Positions 10,040-21,159 are shown, counted from the stretch's first letter. The stretch is DNA of 64,000 bases from Ancistrus triradiatus (GCA_025084515.1 JAJAGP010000212.1:268501-332500), one strand, 5' to 3'. The notes: generated by a model not told the origin, from the letters alone. Numbers and translations are program-made.

Positions 10040-10645
10040 AACAAAAACGTAAGTAATACGTTTTAAATTATACTCCGGTACGCTGGAGGGGGGCAAAATT
10101 TTTTGCTCGATTACTAATACCTTTAATTAAAAACATTTTTTTCTATCTCTTATAAGGATTACGAAAAAGATTACGAGACAAAACAAGACTCAATATTCCG
10201 CGCATGTCTTAAGGCGAAACGTGATTGGAAAAGATATTACAAGTGCGTAATTAGCATTTTGTCACGAAAAGCGCTGCGTAATTTCCTCGACGCAAAGGCT
10301 CGGTGTCTTCGTAAGTCGTCAAACTGCTTGTATACGGAGCTAATTACACATCCGGAAGGCACGGTTATGGAAATGAGGCCTAAAATCAGGTTTCATGAGG
10401 GCCCTCATCAGTCTGTCACGATATTGCTACTGGTTTTAGCAGCGATGTCATTACTCATGATGGGCGGGGGGCTGTCAGTTTACCCTCGCGCCGTGGCTAA
10501 ATGTCTTTAAGGGAGTCTGCTCTCTTCGGGCTGCCATTAATCACCCGTACCTGCCTCGGCCTCGGCAGCCCTCGTCTTGCGGGGGCCCTTTTGCCTCATT
10601 TGACTTTCTAACGCGTTTCGTTTGCGCGATCACGCGTTCCCAATC
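10040..10645. promoter_or_regulatory. Repeat-free candidate regulatory block
   Basis: A 0.6-kb repeat-free block with CpG retained and homeodomain-like TAATT/ATTAAT motifs (for example GTAATTAGC near 10246, GCTAATTAC near 10338 and ATTAATCACC near 10535). An 83-codon plus-strand frame at 10259-10510 has no recognisable domain. Candidate conserved non-coding element only. Confidence 0.3.
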
Positions 10646-11110
10646 ATCAGGCCAGGTTAAGATGCATTAGCGCAAAATTGGCCACAAGCTGTTTTCTTCT
10701 TGCTGTTGCTCCACTTCAGGCTTGCATATTCAAACGGATCGATCCCGAGCATTTCAGCAAAAGGTGCAGAGCCGATTTTTTCCGTGGGATCTCGTGAAAT
10801 CATTCTGCAACACCGCAGCAATAAATCATCTTCAGCACTGTGATGTATGAGGAGACACAACGCAGTAAACACTGATTGTTTTCGGGTCAAAAGGATCTGA
10901 TACGACGACTAATCGAGAATCATTTACACCACCAGCAGTCAGAGAAATGTGGCTTGTAAGCAATAATAAAATAAGAATCGTTATCATAAATGTTTCAACT
11001 TGCATATTAAAAGATTATTTATTAAAGAACCGAGCGTCTAGACCTTAGTCTCTCTAGTCAGAACTGCTAGGGCAGTTTTTGAACTGAATTTGAAATGATG
11101 AGACTTTAAA
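10646..11110. other. No gene recognised
   Basis: Unique-looking sequence with a 77-codon minus-strand frame (10657-10890) that shows no family feature. Confidence 0.4.
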
Positions 11111-11116
11111 CAGGTA

Positions 11117-11524
11117 CAGTATTGTGCAAAAGTCTTAGGCCACCCTTAGATTTGATATAACATGGATTTACCATGGGTATAATGACCATATATAATTACA
11201 GTATTTCTCAATCTCTTAATTGGAAAAATGTATGCAGCATTAAAAAACCAGACAAACAGAGAGAAACAGCTTATGTAGGCTACGGTGGCAAGGATTTAGT
11301 GTGATCTCCCCTTACACTTGAGCAACAGCAGCATCTGGCATCTTCATCTGGGTGCCAAGTTGACCCTTGTAAAGTCTGAAGATCAGAAATGGTCTTTTTA
11401 GAAGGTTGAAATACTAAATACCAGTGAAAAATGGTCACATCATCAACAATATATTATGTATGGTCAAAATATCATTGCTAAAACAACAACTCTAATGGTG
11501 GCCTAAGACTTTTGCACAGTACTG
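11117..11524 (+). mobile_element. Short Tc1-derived TIR element, copy b
   Basis: Starts CAGTATTGTGCAAAAGTC and ends GACTTTTGCACAGTACTG, flanked by TA (11115-11116 and 11525-11526). The interior aligns to copy a in the opposite orientation (GGCATCTTCATCTGGGTGCC against the reverse of copy a). At 408 bp it is shorter than copy a and has lost the transposase motif. Confidence 0.88.
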
Positions 11525-11744
11525 TATTTCACCTGGTGACCCTCACCGGGAGAAGCGGATATAAACCATCTCCAGAGAACACAGGCTGCAGGTGTAAGTG
11601 GGCCCTGGACAGAACATCAAAAGCCTGACCCGACCACTGCTGGGACATGAACACATGATGGGCTAGCATCTTAGACCCAAGTGCCAAATGATTTGTTGAT
11701 TGTCTAAATAAAAATGATTGAACACAGTCTCTGCAGGAAACAAA

Positions 11745-11900
11745 CAATATATGGTCCCAGCGGTGCCTTCCAGCTGGGGTAATGCACACATGATTGGCTG
11801 TGTCTTAAGGAGGGGGAGACGCCTGTGTGCTGTGTTCTCCAGGGATAGGCGCCAGTGCACCCGCGACCCTGTCCAGGAAAAGTGGGGGGAAAATGTGACA
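11745..11900 (+). repeat. SINE-like repeat, 3' part
   Basis: Contains GGTGCCTTCCAGCTGGGG, ACACATGATTGGCTGTGTC and GGCGCCAGTGCACCCGCGAC ahead of CCTGTCCAGGA. These blocks recur at 29085-29325 and 34885-34990, giving a dispersed family with a tRNA-like head. Confidence 0.5.
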
Positions 11901-11966
11901 AAACTACAGAGACATCCAAACGTCTGACAGCAGTAGTGAACATGCTTCTAATTTGCTTTTTTCTAG

Positions 11967-12242
11967 AAGGTTCGTTCATTCATTCGTTCATTTTCATCTG
12001 CTTAATCCTGGTCAGGGTCCCGGAAAAGCCGGTGCCAAGCCTAGACAGGGCGCCAATCCATCATAGGCCACATACACACTCACACATGCTCACACACTGA
12101 GGGCACTTTAGAAACACCACTTAACTTACCACACGTCTTTGGAATCTGGGAGGAAACTGGCGTACTCCGAGTAAACCCACGCAGACACGGGGAGGACATG
12201 AAAACTAAACACAGGCAGTGTCCAAGGTCAGGATGGAACCGA
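11967..12242 (-). repeat. Dispersed fish repeat ('GGCACGGTGG' family), reverse orientation
   Basis: Begins with CATTCATTCGTTCATTTTC, continues CTTAATCCTGGTCAGGG, GGCGCCAATCCATCATAGG, GTCTTTGGAATCTGGGAGG and ACCCACGCAGACACGGGGAG. The same ordered blocks occur at 25745-26025, and the opposite end at 46228-46440. A tRNA-type SINE origin is likely but not proven. Confidence 0.65.
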
Positions 12243-12317
12243 GGCCGTTGGAGCTGTGAAGGTTTCTGGAAGGTTTTTCATTACAAATCATATACTCAGC
12301 ATAACAGTTTGAGTGAA

Positions 12318-12505
12318 TATTTCAATTACTCGGTCTTCTATTGTCCCTGTAAATGCTCGATGGGGTTTAGGTCAGGAGGAAAGTCCAGGGCACTTTTTTG
12401 GTCTTTGAGTAGTTGTTGCAAAGCTTTCAGGTGTGTTTTGGGTTATTATCCTGCTGGGGTCCATTGTCCCACATTAGAAAGAAATGCTTTAGGAGAATTG
12501 GTGTG
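12318..12505 (-). pseudogene. Tc1-like transposase catalytic relic
   Basis: On the minus strand the segments QQDNNPKHT and PDLNPIEHLQG appear about 90 bp apart. These are the second Asp and the Glu blocks of Tc1 DDE transposases; the family Trp after E-H-L is replaced by Gln here. Frames are broken between them. No inverted ends are visible nearby, so this is a fragment. The GT and GA microsatellites follow directly. Confidence 0.75.
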
Positions 12506-12522
12506 TCTGCAATGTCCCCGTG

Positions 12523-12545
12523 CATGTGTGTGTGTGTGTGTGTGC
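12523..12545. repeat. (GT)n microsatellite
   Basis: About 11 GT units. Confidence 0.95.
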
Positions 12546-12675
12546 ACATGCCCTGCAAGGGACTGCCTCCCTGTCTAGGATTGTGCTGCCAGTTAGTACC
12601 CGGCTCCCCACAACTCTGAACAGATTAAGTAGGTATGAAAATGAGTTAATAAATGGATGTGTGTCAAGATCCTAC

Positions 12676-12699
12676 AGAGAGAGAGAGAGAGAGAGAGAA
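12676..12699. repeat. (GA)n microsatellite
   Basis: About 11-12 GA units. Confidence 0.95.
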
Positions 12700-12864
12700 A
12701 ACATCATTTGCATAAGACTTTGTGGTTGGATGGTGGCACCACCTAATACCGGGTGTGGTGAGGGTTCTCAGACAGAGATCATTGTGCTGTAGATTAATTT
12801 TGTGTGGGTAACTTTTTTACGTTAATTAAAAGCAGAAAAATGATTTTATGTTTATGTACATCTA

Positions 12865-13015
12865 GGTTGGGTCCCTTTTTGAGTCTTGGTCTTGCCAAGG
12901 TTTCTTCCTTTAAGGAGTTTTACCTTGCCACTGTCGCCCTAGGCTTGCTCAGGTAGGCCTTTGGGCCTTGATAACAGAACAGTGCAAAGCTACTTTGAGA
13001 CAATGCTCCATTGTA
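12865..13015 (+). repeat. Retroelement-like 3' end fragment
   Basis: Blocks CCAAGGTTTCTTCC, TTTACCTTGCCACTGTCGCC, GCTTGCTCAGG and AAGCTACTTTGAGACAATG follow the order of a widespread fish repeat end. The class is uncertain to me. Confidence 0.5.
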
Positions 13016-13179
13016 ACAATAGAAAGACCTGAAAAGGAGAAAAAAAATCGAACCGAAAAAAGAACCTCATTATTGACCCTTAGATATTTTCCACTACAAC
13101 GACAGAAGTGCATTTCAGAAGTTATTGCCATTCACAGTATCAAGCACATGCTTTTTTTATATAAAAAAAGACGAGGAAG

Positions 13180-13915
13180 AAGAAGCCGGCGTGCCACATC
13201 GCTGCCTTTCGAGGGTGGGGTGTCTAACCTCTATCCTATTTGAGTTCCAGAGCAGTTTAGCCGGCCGCGCTTGCCAGTAAATTCGGCTTGTTAAGCATGC
13301 AAACCGAGACGGCATGGGCAGCTTCTCCCCACAACGCTGGCTTCAACAACCAGAGCGCCTGGGCCAGATTAGCTCTCATCTCTCGCCCCGGTCTGGTCTC
13401 AATTTCACAGATTCAATTCAGCGTCAGGCACGAGGGGTGCTTCTTATTACCGGGGCCAATTCCAAAAAGCTCTGCGCAGCCCAGCGTGGGAGCGCGATGT
13501 GAGCTACCAGCGCAGCCACAATAGGGAAGATAATGATTCGACACCGCAACGGGCACGAGAAAGCGAAAGTAATGTAATAATTAGATAATGACACGTATAA
13601 TGTGTCTGCTTCGGCAACGACGGAAGAATATGGGATTACCGGTCGGAGCATTCGGGTTCGCTCTGTTTCTTTTGAACTCGCTTTATGTATTTTATGAGGC
13701 CGCGATGTGGGAAGGTCTAGCAGGCTTTATTTCTTCTTACTCGGATCTGGCGAGAGTTGCTCAACACGGCTTTATGAGAAAGGACAAACCAATATCTTTA
13801 CAGAATGATGGACGTGCGCATGCGATTCAGCGAGCGAGTTGCATAAGGCAACGTTTTAGAACAGCTTCGCGATGGCTTTTGAACGAGACAAGTGACTCAC
13901 CCGCATAAAAGTAAT
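13180..13915. promoter_or_regulatory. Repeat-free, CpG-containing candidate regulatory block
   Basis: No named repeat for 0.7 kb. Frequent CpG, homeodomain-like TAATAATTAGATAATG at 13575-13590 and a GC-richer 5' half. A 106-codon plus-strand frame (13588-13908) with a hydrophobic stretch (FGFALFLLNSLYVF) has no family match that I know. Either an enhancer-like block or an unrecognised exon. Confidence 0.3.
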
Positions 13916-14034
13916 CGTTGCTGCCAAAAATGTTTGTGTGAATATTTGATGTAGGCCAAATCTGCAGGAAGACCGAGCAAAGACATAAAAATCTAATCTG
14001 TTTTTATTACGTTTATCTCTACTTGTCATGTAGA

Positions 14035-14080
14035 TTTACATTCACAGCAGACGCCCTTATCCGGAGAAACTTCCAGAACA
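14035..14080 (-). repeat. SINE tail fragment
   Basis: GCAGACGCCCTTATCCGGAG is the reverse of the L2-type tail GGATAAGGGCGTCTGC seen in the intact SINEs. Confidence 0.6.
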
Positions 14081-14285
14081 GTTCTGTAATCTCCTCAGGC
14101 AAGCACAGATAGCCTGTATGGACTAAGAACAGATGTCTCACATAACCACATATCCCTTAGAAATATTACATATTAAAGCTATTTATGGCACATGAGGGGC
14201 AAAGAGAACAACATAAGTGCAAGTGTGCTTATTGACAACAGATATGGAGAAGACATGGCTAGGATGCAGGGCTAACAAACACAAA
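14081..14285. other. No gene recognised
   Basis: Unique stretch before the minisatellite. Confidence 0.4.
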
Positions 14286-14289
14286 GTAA

Positions 14290-15905
14290 TACTAATACAA
14301 ATACTCAGTGCAAACAATGCTAAACACGGAGACAAGGCTAACACAGACGCACGTTGCTAATACAAACAAAGCTACCATGCTGAACACACCGACAATGGTA
14401 AAGCTGACACATAATGCTAATACAAAAAAGCTAACACTACACAAATAATGCTAATACAAACAAAGCCATCATGGTGAACACACCAACAATGCTAACACTG
14501 ACAAATAATGCTAATACAAACAGAGCTAGCACTACACACAGTGCTACCACAAACAGGTCTAATACAAACAATGCTAATACAATACGCAGTGTTAGTACAA
14601 ACAAAGCTACCATGCTGAACACAGTGCTAACACAAACAGAGCTAACACTTCACAGTACTACCACAAACAATGCTAATACAGTACACAGTGCTAATACAAA
14701 CAAAGCTTCTATCCCGAAAACACTGACAATGCTAACACTGACACGTAACGCTAATACAAACAGAGCTAGCACTACACACGGTACTACCACAAATAATGCT
14801 AATGCAAAACACAGTGTTAATACAATACACAGTGCTAATACAAACAAAGATTCTATCCCAAAAACACTGACAATGCTAACACTGACACATAATGCTAATA
14901 CAAACAGAGCTAGCACTACACACGGCGCTACCACAAACAATGCTAATACAATACACAGTGCTAATACAAACAAAGATTCTATCCCAAAAACACAAACAAT
15001 GCTAATACTGACAAATAATGCAACTACAAACAGAGCCAACGACACACACTGTGCTACCACAAACAGTGCTAATACAAACAAAGCTTCTATCCCAAAAACA
15101 CAGACAATGCTAACACTGACACATAACACTAATACAAACAGAGCTAACACTACACAGTGCTACCACAAACAATGCTAATACAATACACAGTGCTAATACA
15201 AACAAAGATTCTATCCCAAAAACACAAACAATGCTAATAATGACACATAATGCTAATACAAACAGAGCTAACACTACACACATTACTACCACAAACAATG
15301 CTAATACAGTACACAGTGCTAATACAATACTCAGTGCTAATACAAACAAAGCTACCATGGTGAAAACACCAAGAATGCTAATACTGACAAATAATGAAAC
15401 TACAAACAGAGCTAACGATGCACACCATGCTAAAACAAACAGTGCTAATACAAACAATGCTAATACAGACAAAGATACTATGCTGACACCACTGACAATG
15501 CTCATTCTGCCAAATAATGTTAATACAATCAGAGCTATAACTTCACAATGTGCTACCACAAACAGTACTAATACAAACAATGCTACCATGATGAACACAC
15601 CGACAATGCTAATACAAACAGAGCTAGCACTACACATGGCGCTACCACAAATAATGCTAATACAATACACAGTGCTAATACAAACAAAGCTACTATGTTG
15701 AAAACACCAATAATGCTAACACTGACACACAATGCACATACAAACAGAGCTAACACTACACACAGTGCTATTACAAACAGGTCTAATACAAACAATGCAA
15801 ATACAAACAAAGCTACCATGTTGAAAACACTAACAATGCTAATTCTGACACACAACGCTAATACAAACAGAGCTAACACTACACACTGTGCTATCAGGAG
15901 CTAGG
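14290..15905. repeat. GCTA-headed coding-periodic minisatellite
   Basis: About 1.6 kb of tandem sub-units starting GCTA, usually 15 or 18 bp apart (GCTAATACAAACAGA, GCTAACACTACACACAGT). They form a higher-order unit: matching points at 14742, 14886, 15012, 15120 and 15244 give spacings of 144, 126, 108 and 124 bp. The first three differ by one 18-bp sub-unit each; the fourth breaks the codon phase. Long Thr/Asn-rich frames on the plus strand (14471-15178, 15231-15701) and long hydrophobic Leu/Phe/Val frames on the minus strand (14650-15150, 15110-15670) follow from the period. No evidence for a protein. Confidence 0.92.
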
Positions 15906-16002
15906 GAAATACTGAAATTGCTCACTTTGCTGTGGAAGGAGAAAAGGGTCAGATGAGAGCTATGTAGGCTGACGTGGCTCACTAAGTAACATCATTATAA
16001 CA

Positions 16003-16110
16003 CTATAGCTGCGTCCCAATTCAGGGGCTGCATCCTTCGAAGGACATTGTCTACGAAGACGTGTCCTCGGTGAAGTCCGAATTCGATGCTGTCAAGCACA
16101 CCCAAATTAT
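16003..16110. repeat. Arm of a short DNA-element repeat
   Basis: CTGCGTCCCAATTCAGGGG then GGCTGCATCCTTCGAAGGA is typical of one end of fish non-autonomous DNA elements that repeat CTTCGAAGG. The opposite end was not found. Confidence 0.35.
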
Positions 16111-16224
16111 TGAGGAAAAACCTGCAGCCTTTTGCAAGTCACCTGAAGATGGGCAGCTGGTTCACCTTCCAGAAAATCTATGACCCTAAACATGACACAA
16201 TAAAAAAACAATGCAGTGACTTAA

Positions 16225-16442
16225 GGAGAGGAAGGAATGTCCTTGAACCGCAATAATTCCAAGAGAAAGTTGGATTTGAAAGTTGATTGTTGTTCGCCAC
16301 ATAATTTGACTGAACTGGAAAATTCTGCAAGGAAGAATGGACAAATATTCCCCATTCCCAAGTCCAAAGCCAGTGGACACATATCCAAAGAGACCGATGG
16401 CTGGAATGAAAGCAAAATGTGGATCTACCAAGTATGAAATCG
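16225..16442 (+). pseudogene. Tc1-like transposase C-terminal relic
   Basis: Joined across frameshifts, the plus strand carries the C-terminal pattern of a Tc1 transposase: HNLTELE, an equivalent of W-Q-E-E-W-A, an equivalent of Y-P-K-R-L-A-A-V-I, and a final K-x-G-S-T-K-Y-type end before TGA. The catalytic residues are not included. The 96 bp downstream (GATCACTTTTCCAACCCTGG) may be its 3' inverted repeat. No 5' half is visible, so the copy is truncated. Confidence 0.6.
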
Positions 16443-16444
16443 GG

Positions 16445-16879
16445 AGGCTGATCACTTTTCCAACCCTGGTATTCTAGTTGTTCACTTCTATTTTCTCATT
16501 AATTAAACGGTAGAAGGGAAACTGTGTGAATAAAGATGGAAAATGGCTTAAAATTGTTTTTTTTAACAATTTCAGACTCAAAAACATAGTTTTTTCTGTA
16601 CACACTGTACATTATATATGCAGTTACAGTTTTTCAGCCATACATATTTCCCTATTATTTATACATATCGTCTCTGGTTGCACCGCCAGACATACAAAGT
16701 TTACATTATTTTTATTACACGTCAGCTTTTGTTAACATTTTCATAGATACTTTTATCCTCTTAAGAGCTTTGTGTTCTCTTCAGTGCTAGTATAATAGAT
16801 CAAACTAAAACCTTGTTAGGCGCTGATGTAGGTAAAGGAACCTGTTTTCAAAGGGCTTGAATGAAGTGTCCATTTAGAC
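16445..16879. other. No gene recognised
   Basis: AT-rich, no repeat named. An AT-rich hydrophobic frame at 16526-16735 looks like chance. Confidence 0.45.
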
Positions 16880-17165
16880 TGCCAGGGAAAGTACAGTACA
16901 GAGCTTGATGCTTGACTTCCTTTTATCGCGAACGCTGGGTCTATTTGAACCGTGATTGAGCCTCCACAGTACAGAGCAGGCATTGACTAGTACGGTCAGG
17001 TGGAGGGCGTTTCAGCTTTGCATTAGTAATTTAAATCTGGTGTCGACACCTACATGGCACCAGTGGAGGAACAGGGCAGTGGAGGCACTTGGGTAGAGCG
17101 AAAAGCAAACGTGCTGCTGCATTCGGAATCAGTTATAGGGGTCTGATGGTTTGACCTCAGTCAAG
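16880..17165 (-). pseudogene. LINE reverse-transcriptase region relic (antisense)
   Basis: GGCACCAGTGGAGGAACAGG and GTGCTGCTGCATTCGGAATC match the antisense of the RT region found in fish L2/Rex-type LINEs, where the minus strand gives the L-H-W-L-P-V neighbourhood. It parallels the clearer copy at 58010-58740. Strongly decayed, with no continuous frame. Confidence 0.45.
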
Positions 17166-17483
17166 CCATTGTATTTCTGGCATCTGCATTTTAAGTCACG
17201 GTTCCGAGGTGAGGTTTCCATGTGCCTCATTCAGTAATGTAATGCACACCCAACAGATCGACAGCAACCACACTATTAGGGTATGGACACTCGAGTATGT
17301 AACGCAAATCATATTTGCGAAAAAGGTAACAAAGATATAACTGTTTCTACCAGAAATATTAGGCCACTATTTTGGACAGAGTCCAAAACAGCCTGGTCAC
17401 AGCCAACTGCCTGGCTCACAGATTATTTACATAGCACACAAGGTTTTATAGATACAAGTATATTATCCAAAATTACCAATATA
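17166..17483. other. No gene recognised
   Basis: Unique stretch. A 97-codon frame at 17283-17576 runs into the transposon and shows no domain. Confidence 0.4.
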
Positions 17484-17553
17484 GAGTACTGTGCAAACGT
17501 CTTAGGCCACCAATGGATTTGTTGTTTTAGCAATGGTGTAATGACAGTATATA

Positions 17554-18404
17554 CAGTGGTGCTTGAAAGTTTGTGAACCCTTTAGAATTTTCTATATTTC
17601 TGCATAAATATGATCTAAAACATCATCAGATTTTCACTCAAGCTCTAAAAGTAGATAAAGAAAACCCAGTTAAACAAATGAGATGAAAATATTATACTTG
17701 GCTATTTACGACTTGTGTGCTTAGGGTCGTTGTCTTGCTGCATTACCCACCTTCTCTTGAAATTCAGTTCATGGACAGATGTCCCGACATTTTCCTTTAG
17801 AATTCTCTGATATAATTCAGAATTCACTGTTCCATCAATGATGGCAAGCCGTCCTGACCCAGATGCAGCAAAAGAGGTCCAAACCATGATACTACCACCA
17901 CCATGTTTCACAGATAGGATAAGGTTCTTATGCTGGAATGCAGTGTTTTCCTTTCTCCAAACATAACACTTTTCTTTTAAACCCAAAAGTTCTATTTTGG
18001 TCTCATCCGTCCACAAAACATTCTTCCAATAGCCTTCTGGCTTGTCCACATGAAATTGCAAACTTCAGACGAGCAGCAATGTTCTTTTTGGACAGCAGTG
18101 GCTTTCTCCTTGCAATCCTGCCATGCACACCATTGTTGTTCAGTGTTCTTCTGATGGTGGACTCATGAACATTAACATTAACCAATGTGAGAGAGGCCTT
18201 CAGTTGCTTAGAAGTTACCCTGGGGTCCTTTGTGACCTTGCCAACTATTACACGTCTTGCTCTTGGAGTGATCTTTGTTGGTCGACCACTCCTGGGGAGG
18301 GTAACAATGGTCTTGAATTTTCTCCATTTGTACACAATCTGTCTGACTGTGGATTGGTGGAGTCCAAACTCTCACAAAGGCTCACAAACTTTCAATCACC
18401 ACTG
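17554..18404 (-). mobile_element. Tc1-like transposon 'CAGTGGTGCTTG' family, truncated nested copy
   Basis: Starts CAGTGGTGCTTGAAAG and ends CACCACTG with TA on both sides (17552-17553, 18405-18406). It is 851 bp against about 1.55 kb for the copy at 60698-62245. It lies inside the other element, so it is the younger insertion. Confidence 0.93.
17702..18340 (-). pseudogene. Tc1-like transposase, central part with frameshift
   Basis: Minus strand, two frames. The first (18335 down to about 18060) gives WRKFKTIVTLPRSGRPTKIT then the region VTKDPRVTSKQL and GRIARRKPLLSKKNIAARLK. After a frameshift the second (about 18061 to 17702) gives NVLWTDETKIELLG, VKHGGGSIMVW and MQQDNDPKHTSRK. The DNA-binding linker and both catalytic Asp residues are recognisable. 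The N-terminal helix-turn-helix is mostly missing and the frame ends right after D-P-K-H, so the catalytic Glu is missing. It is dead, but less decayed than most relics here. Confidence 0.9.
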
Positions 18405-18439
18405 TAACATATTGTTGACTTGAATATGTCACTCCATAA

Positions 18440-18565
18440 TACTCCTTCCATTGATGTTTCTTCCAATCTTTGTGAGCTTTCGCACATTTTAGCCATGTGA
18501 CCTGTTCATCTCCTGTGAAAAATGGTTTCTTGGCTGGTTTTCTTCCAAAAAGAACATTCCTGGTC
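18440..18565 (-). pseudogene. Tc1-like transposase fragment in copy c
   Basis: Minus strand: GRKPAKKPFFTGDEQVTWLK then CAKAHKDWKKHQWKEYYGVT. This is the segment before the first catalytic Asp in the family of the short TIR elements; the Asp itself reads Y-Y-G-V-T instead of L-W-S-D-E. Compare 604-745, where the motif is kept. Confidence 0.75.
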
Positions 18566-18729
18566 AAATTTTTCAGACTGTGAAAGGGTAAATTTGGTAT
18601 CCCAATGAAGTTGCCAGATGCTGCATTTGCTTCAGTTTAAGGACAGGCCACACTAAATACTTGCCAGTATAGCCTATAGTGTTTTTATACTGCATACAAA
18701 TTTTCTGTATTTTTTGCTCAGTACTGTAT

Positions 18730-19108
18730 TTTACATTATTTTACATTAGATTTATTCTTGGAAAAAACTAGACCCACCAGCACTAGCTATCCAACAATAT
18801 CAATCAAGCCAACAATGTTTGAAAAATATTCCCTGTATTTATGGCAGCTGCACGACCAACTGACTGAATATCAGTGATTGTCACAGATATTATGAGAAAT
18901 CTAGTGATAATAAAGCATATTTTTGTAAGTATTACGAGCGCGCTGGCTACTTTCTGAATTCAGACAGAAACAGGTGCAAGGAAAGTCCACTGTGGGCCAC
19001 TATAGGCTGCATAGTCTGAACCTTTGAACAACAGGTTCTCTCATAAAACCATCAGATCCCCAGGGTGGTCCTGTTCTCTTATTGACCCACCCACCTCACA
19101 CACCCTGC
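18730..19108. other. No gene recognised
   Basis: AT-rich; nothing supportable. Confidence 0.45.
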
Positions 19109-19109
19109 A

Positions 19110-19111
<2 letters not shown>

Positions 19112-19152
<41 letters not shown>
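19112..19152. repeat. (TC)n microsatellite
   Basis: About 20 TC units. Confidence 0.97.
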
Positions 19153-19156
<4 letters not shown>

Positions 19157-21155
19157 ATGAGTGATGCTGCACTGCTATTTTAGGCTCAGGTTCAGCAATC
19201 CATAAAGTGCTGGTGGTCTTCCCTTGACCCCCCTAAGCTAATCAGGTACAGGCTTGTTGCTCTTCATAGATCTCTGCATTGTTTGGGGTAGTTTGCGTCA
19301 CCCAGTCCCATTCTTCACTCTTAAATGCGTTGCTTGTGGTCTGGAATTGTTTTCTTATCTGCATCATCTTCAGTCTTTAATGTGTTGGTTGTACAGCTGT
19401 AAATGTGGTGATACCCACATGATACGACATACCAAGATCCCACCCAGAGGAGCCAGAGACAGCTCCGCATTGGGAACCAGTGCTCTGTACATTACATTAG
19501 CTCTAAGAACGAGCCAGTCAGAAGTGGTGATTCTTGCAAATCAAGTACAGGTACACATTTTAAACACCCCAGATTTGCATAATTCACACTGCTAGTATAC
19601 CAGGTCGTTATCTGTTATTCACCTAATTTTGTGGTTTGGGTTCATAAATGATGACATTATGGGACTGCACCACTTACTCAGTGAAGAAATGCCTTCTCAG
19701 CGTACGTGGCCAGTGATTCAATTCAGACTTATTCCTATAGATATAGAAAATTGCCATAGTGTAGCTTTAAAGTGAACCTAGAATTATAGTGCCAAGATAA
19801 AGTCGCTACACATCAAGGAAACCAAAGAAACTCTAAGAGAGGCAGCCTGGAATGTGAAGATGGAAAATGGCAGACACTTAACACAAGTTAACTAACGAGT
19901 CCAAAAATATTTTAATTGCTTCTTAGAAAGAGAGGGAATGAAGGTTCATTGAGAAAGTTCCACATCAATCAAGTACACAGAGGTACAAGAGTTTGCGGTA
20001 ATTGGGGGGTAGTTTAGAGAACAAATAGCAGTAATGACTGTCTGAATTTTGTTCTGTCTGGCAGTTACACGCGCAGCGACATTAACAGTGGACCTAATAC
20101 AGGTCCTTATGGAACGCCATATTTTACTTTTGTTTTCTTGGATCAACATCTCTGAATCTCTCCAAGCTCCTCCAATGGTTTCATCACTTTGCTTAAGCTT
20201 ATGAAAGATTCTGTTCTTCCATAAGCCATTCTGAGTGCTTGGTCTTGTCCCCGTTTCAGTTCTACCAAGAATTCAACTCTGGTGTGAGTTCACATTTAAT
20301 TCCATTCCAGTAAATTACCGGTGAATTCCCCCAAAAAAGTTCATGTGTAAAAGTGGCATGTGTTTCCATTTCAGCCGTAGTGCAGTCGATGTAGGAGAAA
20401 TTTCTTTGCGATGCCAAGAAATACAAGATACTGTAAGTGCACATAGCACAGTTAGTTCAAGGATACGAAAGACAATAGAGAGGAGAGAGAGCGCAAACCT
20501 TTCGCAATCCATATTCTCAAGCAGATAAATAACGAAATACCATAGCAGGTCATAAAGTCAACGAGTATTAAGGCGATTCATTTATCAGATGCAAACTGAA
20601 GACAATTGGCCCACTGCTTCTTGGACCGCTAAGCAGCTTTCTGGCAAAAACAACCACACAAAACAGCAAATATTATACTGGGTAAATAACGAGCTCGTTT
20701 AAAGCATATGCACGATGTGCTACATGATGCAACGTTAAACCAGCCATTAGGAATACAGTATCTACAGATCTCCAGCTCTGGTTAAGGAATTGTGGTGTGG
20801 TGATGAAGTGCGGTGATGAAGTGCCAGGTTTCTGCTTTAGCTCTGCATACCGAGCTCTTTTCATGAAGCTCTGCAGAGCTATTGCCCCTACAGCCCTCGC
20901 TCTTCCACTCCTCCACCCTTATGGAAGATACTTATTCATTCTATAATGAAGACATATTACATCAAGAAGCTTCATGCCTTGGGGCTTGGGGATTTGTATA
21001 GTGTTACACGTAACATTAAATTACACCAATCTGCTCACACGATAAGGTTAGGGTTAGGGGTCAGGAATAGCAATTTATGTTGTTTTTACAATTACGTTTG
21101 TATGCAGACCAGGAAAATCACTCAGGCTTATTAGAAGGTTGCATGAGGTCAATAT
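19153..21155. other. No gene recognised (2 kb)
   Basis: No frame with a recognisable domain. GGTCCTTATGGAACGCCATA at about 20101-20120 resembles an old retroelement fragment. GGTTAGGGTTAGGGG at about 21046 is too short to be a telomeric array. Confidence 0.4.
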
Positions 21156-21159
21156 AAAA

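Larger units (their letters stand above)
17484..18726 (-). mobile_element. Short Tc1-derived TIR element, copy c, split by a second Tc1
   Basis: The left end GTACTGTGCAAACGTCTTAGG starts at 17484 and the right end CAGTACTG finishes at 18726. The left arm stops at 17553 (TA) and the element resumes at 18407, interrupted by the 17554-18404 insertion. The interior keeps a transposase remnant on the minus strand. Confidence 0.8.

Noticed and set aside
12198..12578. 126-codon plus frame
   Set aside because: Spans the end of a dispersed repeat, an antisense transposase and a GT microsatellite.
14290..15905. CRISPR array
   Set aside because: Sub-units are contiguous with no unique spacers; it is a minisatellite in a vertebrate-type sequence.
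16180..16455. 89-codon minus frame as a membrane protein
   Set aside because: Antisense of a Tc1 transposase C-terminal relic.
21046..21060. Telomere-like GGTTAGGGTTAGGGG
   Set aside because: Only two units; expected by chance and not an interstitial telomere.
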